Assembly (NCBI GenBank): GCA_026709725.1
Contig: JAPOSK010000375.1
Location: forward strand, 1 to 7,103
Length of the DNA: 7,103 bases
Reading direction: 5' to 3'
Origin: Paracoccaceae bacterium
Lineage (GTDB): Bacteria; Pseudomonadota; Alphaproteobacteria; Rhodobacterales; Rhodobacteraceae
Below the pieces are notes generated by a model that did not search any database, was not told the DNA's origin, and saw only the letters and a list, made by a program, of their open reading frames with translations. The position numbers and the translations under genes were made by a program. Shown one piece after another: positions 5,805-7,103 of this stretch (within the stretch, counting starts at the first letter, position 1; every line of letters starts with the position of its first letter).

Positions 5805-7103
5805 TGCCCAGAAACAACCCTGACATTCGGGCCCCAGCCGGAACAACGCAAACGATTGCGGCCTATCTCATCTCCACAGCAAACCGGGCCCTGCCTGCCC
5901 ACATCTCGCTCAAGACCAAAATGCACCTGCTCGATTCGCTGGCAGCGATCATTTCGGGGTCCCGCCTCAAAGCCGGAATGCTGGCAGCGGATTTCGTTGT
6001 CGCGCAGGGGGGCAATCCCGAATCAGTCGTGTGGGGAACCCGTCTCCGCACAACAGCCATCAATGCAGCACTGGCCAACGGAATGGCGGCGCATGCCGAC
6101 GAGACCGATGATTCGCATCTTGCCGGACGTTTCCATCCCGGATGCGCTGTTGTCCCCGCTGCACTGGCAGTTGGCGAGGCACGGGCAAAGAGTGGCCCGG
6201 CTGTCCTCGCGGCCATCGCCGCTGGCTACGATATTGGAGCCCGTTTTTCGATCACCCTTGGCGTAACCGGACCGAGGACGATCACCCACAGCACCCACAG
6301 CATCGGCGCACTCTTCGGTGCCACGGCCTCAGCCATCGTCCTCATGGACTTCACCGTCGAAGAAGCCTGCTCTGCCCTCTCCTATGCCGTGCAGCAGGCA
6401 AGCGGGATTCCCTATTGGGAAAGGGATTGCGAGCATGTCGAAAAGGCATTCGATTTTGGAGGCATGGGTGCCCGCAATGGTGTGGCGGCGGCAGTGATGG
6501 TTGCCGCAGGGATGACGGGCGTCCAGGACCCACTTGAGGGGCCCTTGAACTACCTTGCGGCCTTCGCGGAAGATGCCGATCCGGATGCGCTGGTTCTGGA
6601 CCTTGGGTCCCGCTTCGAAATCATGGAGGCCTCGATCAAGAAATGGTGCGTCGGGTCGCCCATCCAGTCCGCTCTGGATGCCGTGATGGCTCTGCTTGAC
6701 CAGGGGCTGGACGTCGACAGTATTGAGGCGATCACTCTCATCATGCCGGATGATCGGCTGATGATTGTTGACAACCGGGACATGCCGAATGTCTGTCTGC
6801 AGCATCTGGTTGCCGTATGTCTGCTTGATGGCGACCTGACCTTCGAATCCTGCCATGATGCTGCCCGAATGTCCGACCCGGCCGTTCATGCCCTGCGCGA
6901 CCGGATGACCGTTGTTCCATCCGGCGGGCTTGCACGGGCAAAACCCGCACGGCAGGCCATTCTGGAGATTCGTACACGGGATGGCGCAACCCATCGCCAT
7001 CATACGACCACCGTCAGCGGCACACCCTCAAGCCCCATGTCAAAAGACGAGGTTCAGGCCAAAGCCCTGGACCTGATTTCTCCTTTGACTGGAACGATGT
7101 CTG
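5804..7103 (+). CDS. MmgE/PrpD family protein (second copy, cut by the window edge)
   Basis: An open frame starts at GTG 5804 and is still open at base 7103, giving 433 residues; only some tens of residues should be missing. It is a second MmgE/PrpD-family enzyme. Visible marks are T14-x-x-I18-A-A-Y-L-I with L43-L-D-S-L-A46-A-I-I-S-G52, N92-G-M-A-A-H97 followed by D99-E-T-D-D103, S163-T-H-S-I-G-A-L-F-G172, F218-G-G-M-G-A-R-N-G-V, and K279-K-W-C282 followed by the Q288-S-A-L-D-A helix. The GTG overlaps the previous stop (TAGTG, one shared base) and has no clear ribosome site, so translation is probably coupled. The next in-frame ATG (5921) would delete the conserved N-terminal helix and is less likely. 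The sequence differs greatly from the first copy, so this is an old paralogue, not a recent duplication. The two may act in sequence or as a hetero-oligomer; the reaction is unknown. Confidence 0.9.
   Translation, partial: MPRNNPDIRAPAGTTQTIAAYLISTANRALPAHISLKTKMHLLDSLAAIISGSRLKAGMLAADFVVAQGGNPESVVWGTRLRTTAINAALANGMAAHADETDDSHLAGRFHPGCAVVPAALAVGEARAKSGPAVLAAIAAGYDIGARFSITLGVTGPRTITHSTHSIGALFGATASAIVLMDFTVEEACSALSYAVQQASGIPYWERDCEHVEKAFDFGGMGARNGVAAAVMVAAGMTGVQDPLEGPLNYLAAFAEDADPDALVLDLGSRFEIMEASIKKWCVGSPIQSALDAVMALLDQGLDVDSIEAITLIMPDDRLMIVDNRDMPNVCLQHLVAVCLLDGDLTFESCHDAARMSDPAVHALRDRMTVVPSGGLARAKPARQAILEIRTRDGATHRHHTTTVSGTPSSPMSKDEVQAKALDLISPLTGTMS

Noticed and set aside
5226..5846. Minus-strand open frame (206 codons) opposite the first MmgE/PrpD gene
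   Set aside because: No recognisable motif; the plus-strand frame has clear family features over the same bases.
6329..7003. Minus-strand open frame (224 codons) opposite the second MmgE/PrpD gene
   Set aside because: Composition is unlike a real protein and the plus-strand frame here is continuous and matches the MmgE/PrpD family.

Overview
The window looks like a chromosomal catabolic locus from a Gram-negative proteobacterium, most likely an alphaproteobacterium. By eye the base composition is moderately GC-rich. The gene set (LysR regulator, tripartite tricarboxylate transporter (TTT) with a TctC/Bug-type binding protein, and MmgE/PrpD enzymes) is typical of that group and of betaproteobacteria. 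The lineage is inferred from gene content only. There are no mobile elements, RNA genes or CRISPR arrays.

Layout: bases 1-45 hold nothing recognisable. A LysR-type regulator runs leftward (1008 to 46). A 145-bp divergent intergenic region (1009-1153) carries an AT-rich imperfect dyad and a perfect 9-bp inverted repeat. To its right lies a rightward operon. First comes a secreted TTT solute-binding protein (1154-2245). Next is a gap of about 160 bp with a strong 12-bp hairpin and a second palindrome. Then comes a TTT permease with TctA and TctB fused into one polypeptide (about 2407-4380), an MmgE/PrpD-family enzyme (4392-5804), and a second, clearly different MmgE/PrpD-family enzyme. The second enzyme starts at a GTG overlapping the previous stop codon and runs off the right edge (5804 to beyond 7103).

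Working model: the binding protein captures a carboxylate in the periplasm and the TctAB fusion moves it across the inner membrane. The two MmgE/PrpD enzymes (a family of dehydratases, decarboxylases, epimerases and lyases acting on di- and tricarboxylates) then convert it, with the LysR protein sensing the substrate or an intermediate. The substrate cannot be read from the sequence. The tight coupling of the last three genes and the hairpin after the binding-protein gene suggest one transcript, with the binding protein made in excess over the membrane and enzyme parts.

Most worth checking: what the transporter plus paired PrpD paralogues metabolise, the dyads in the control region, the post-binding-protein hairpin, and the TctA-TctB fusion.
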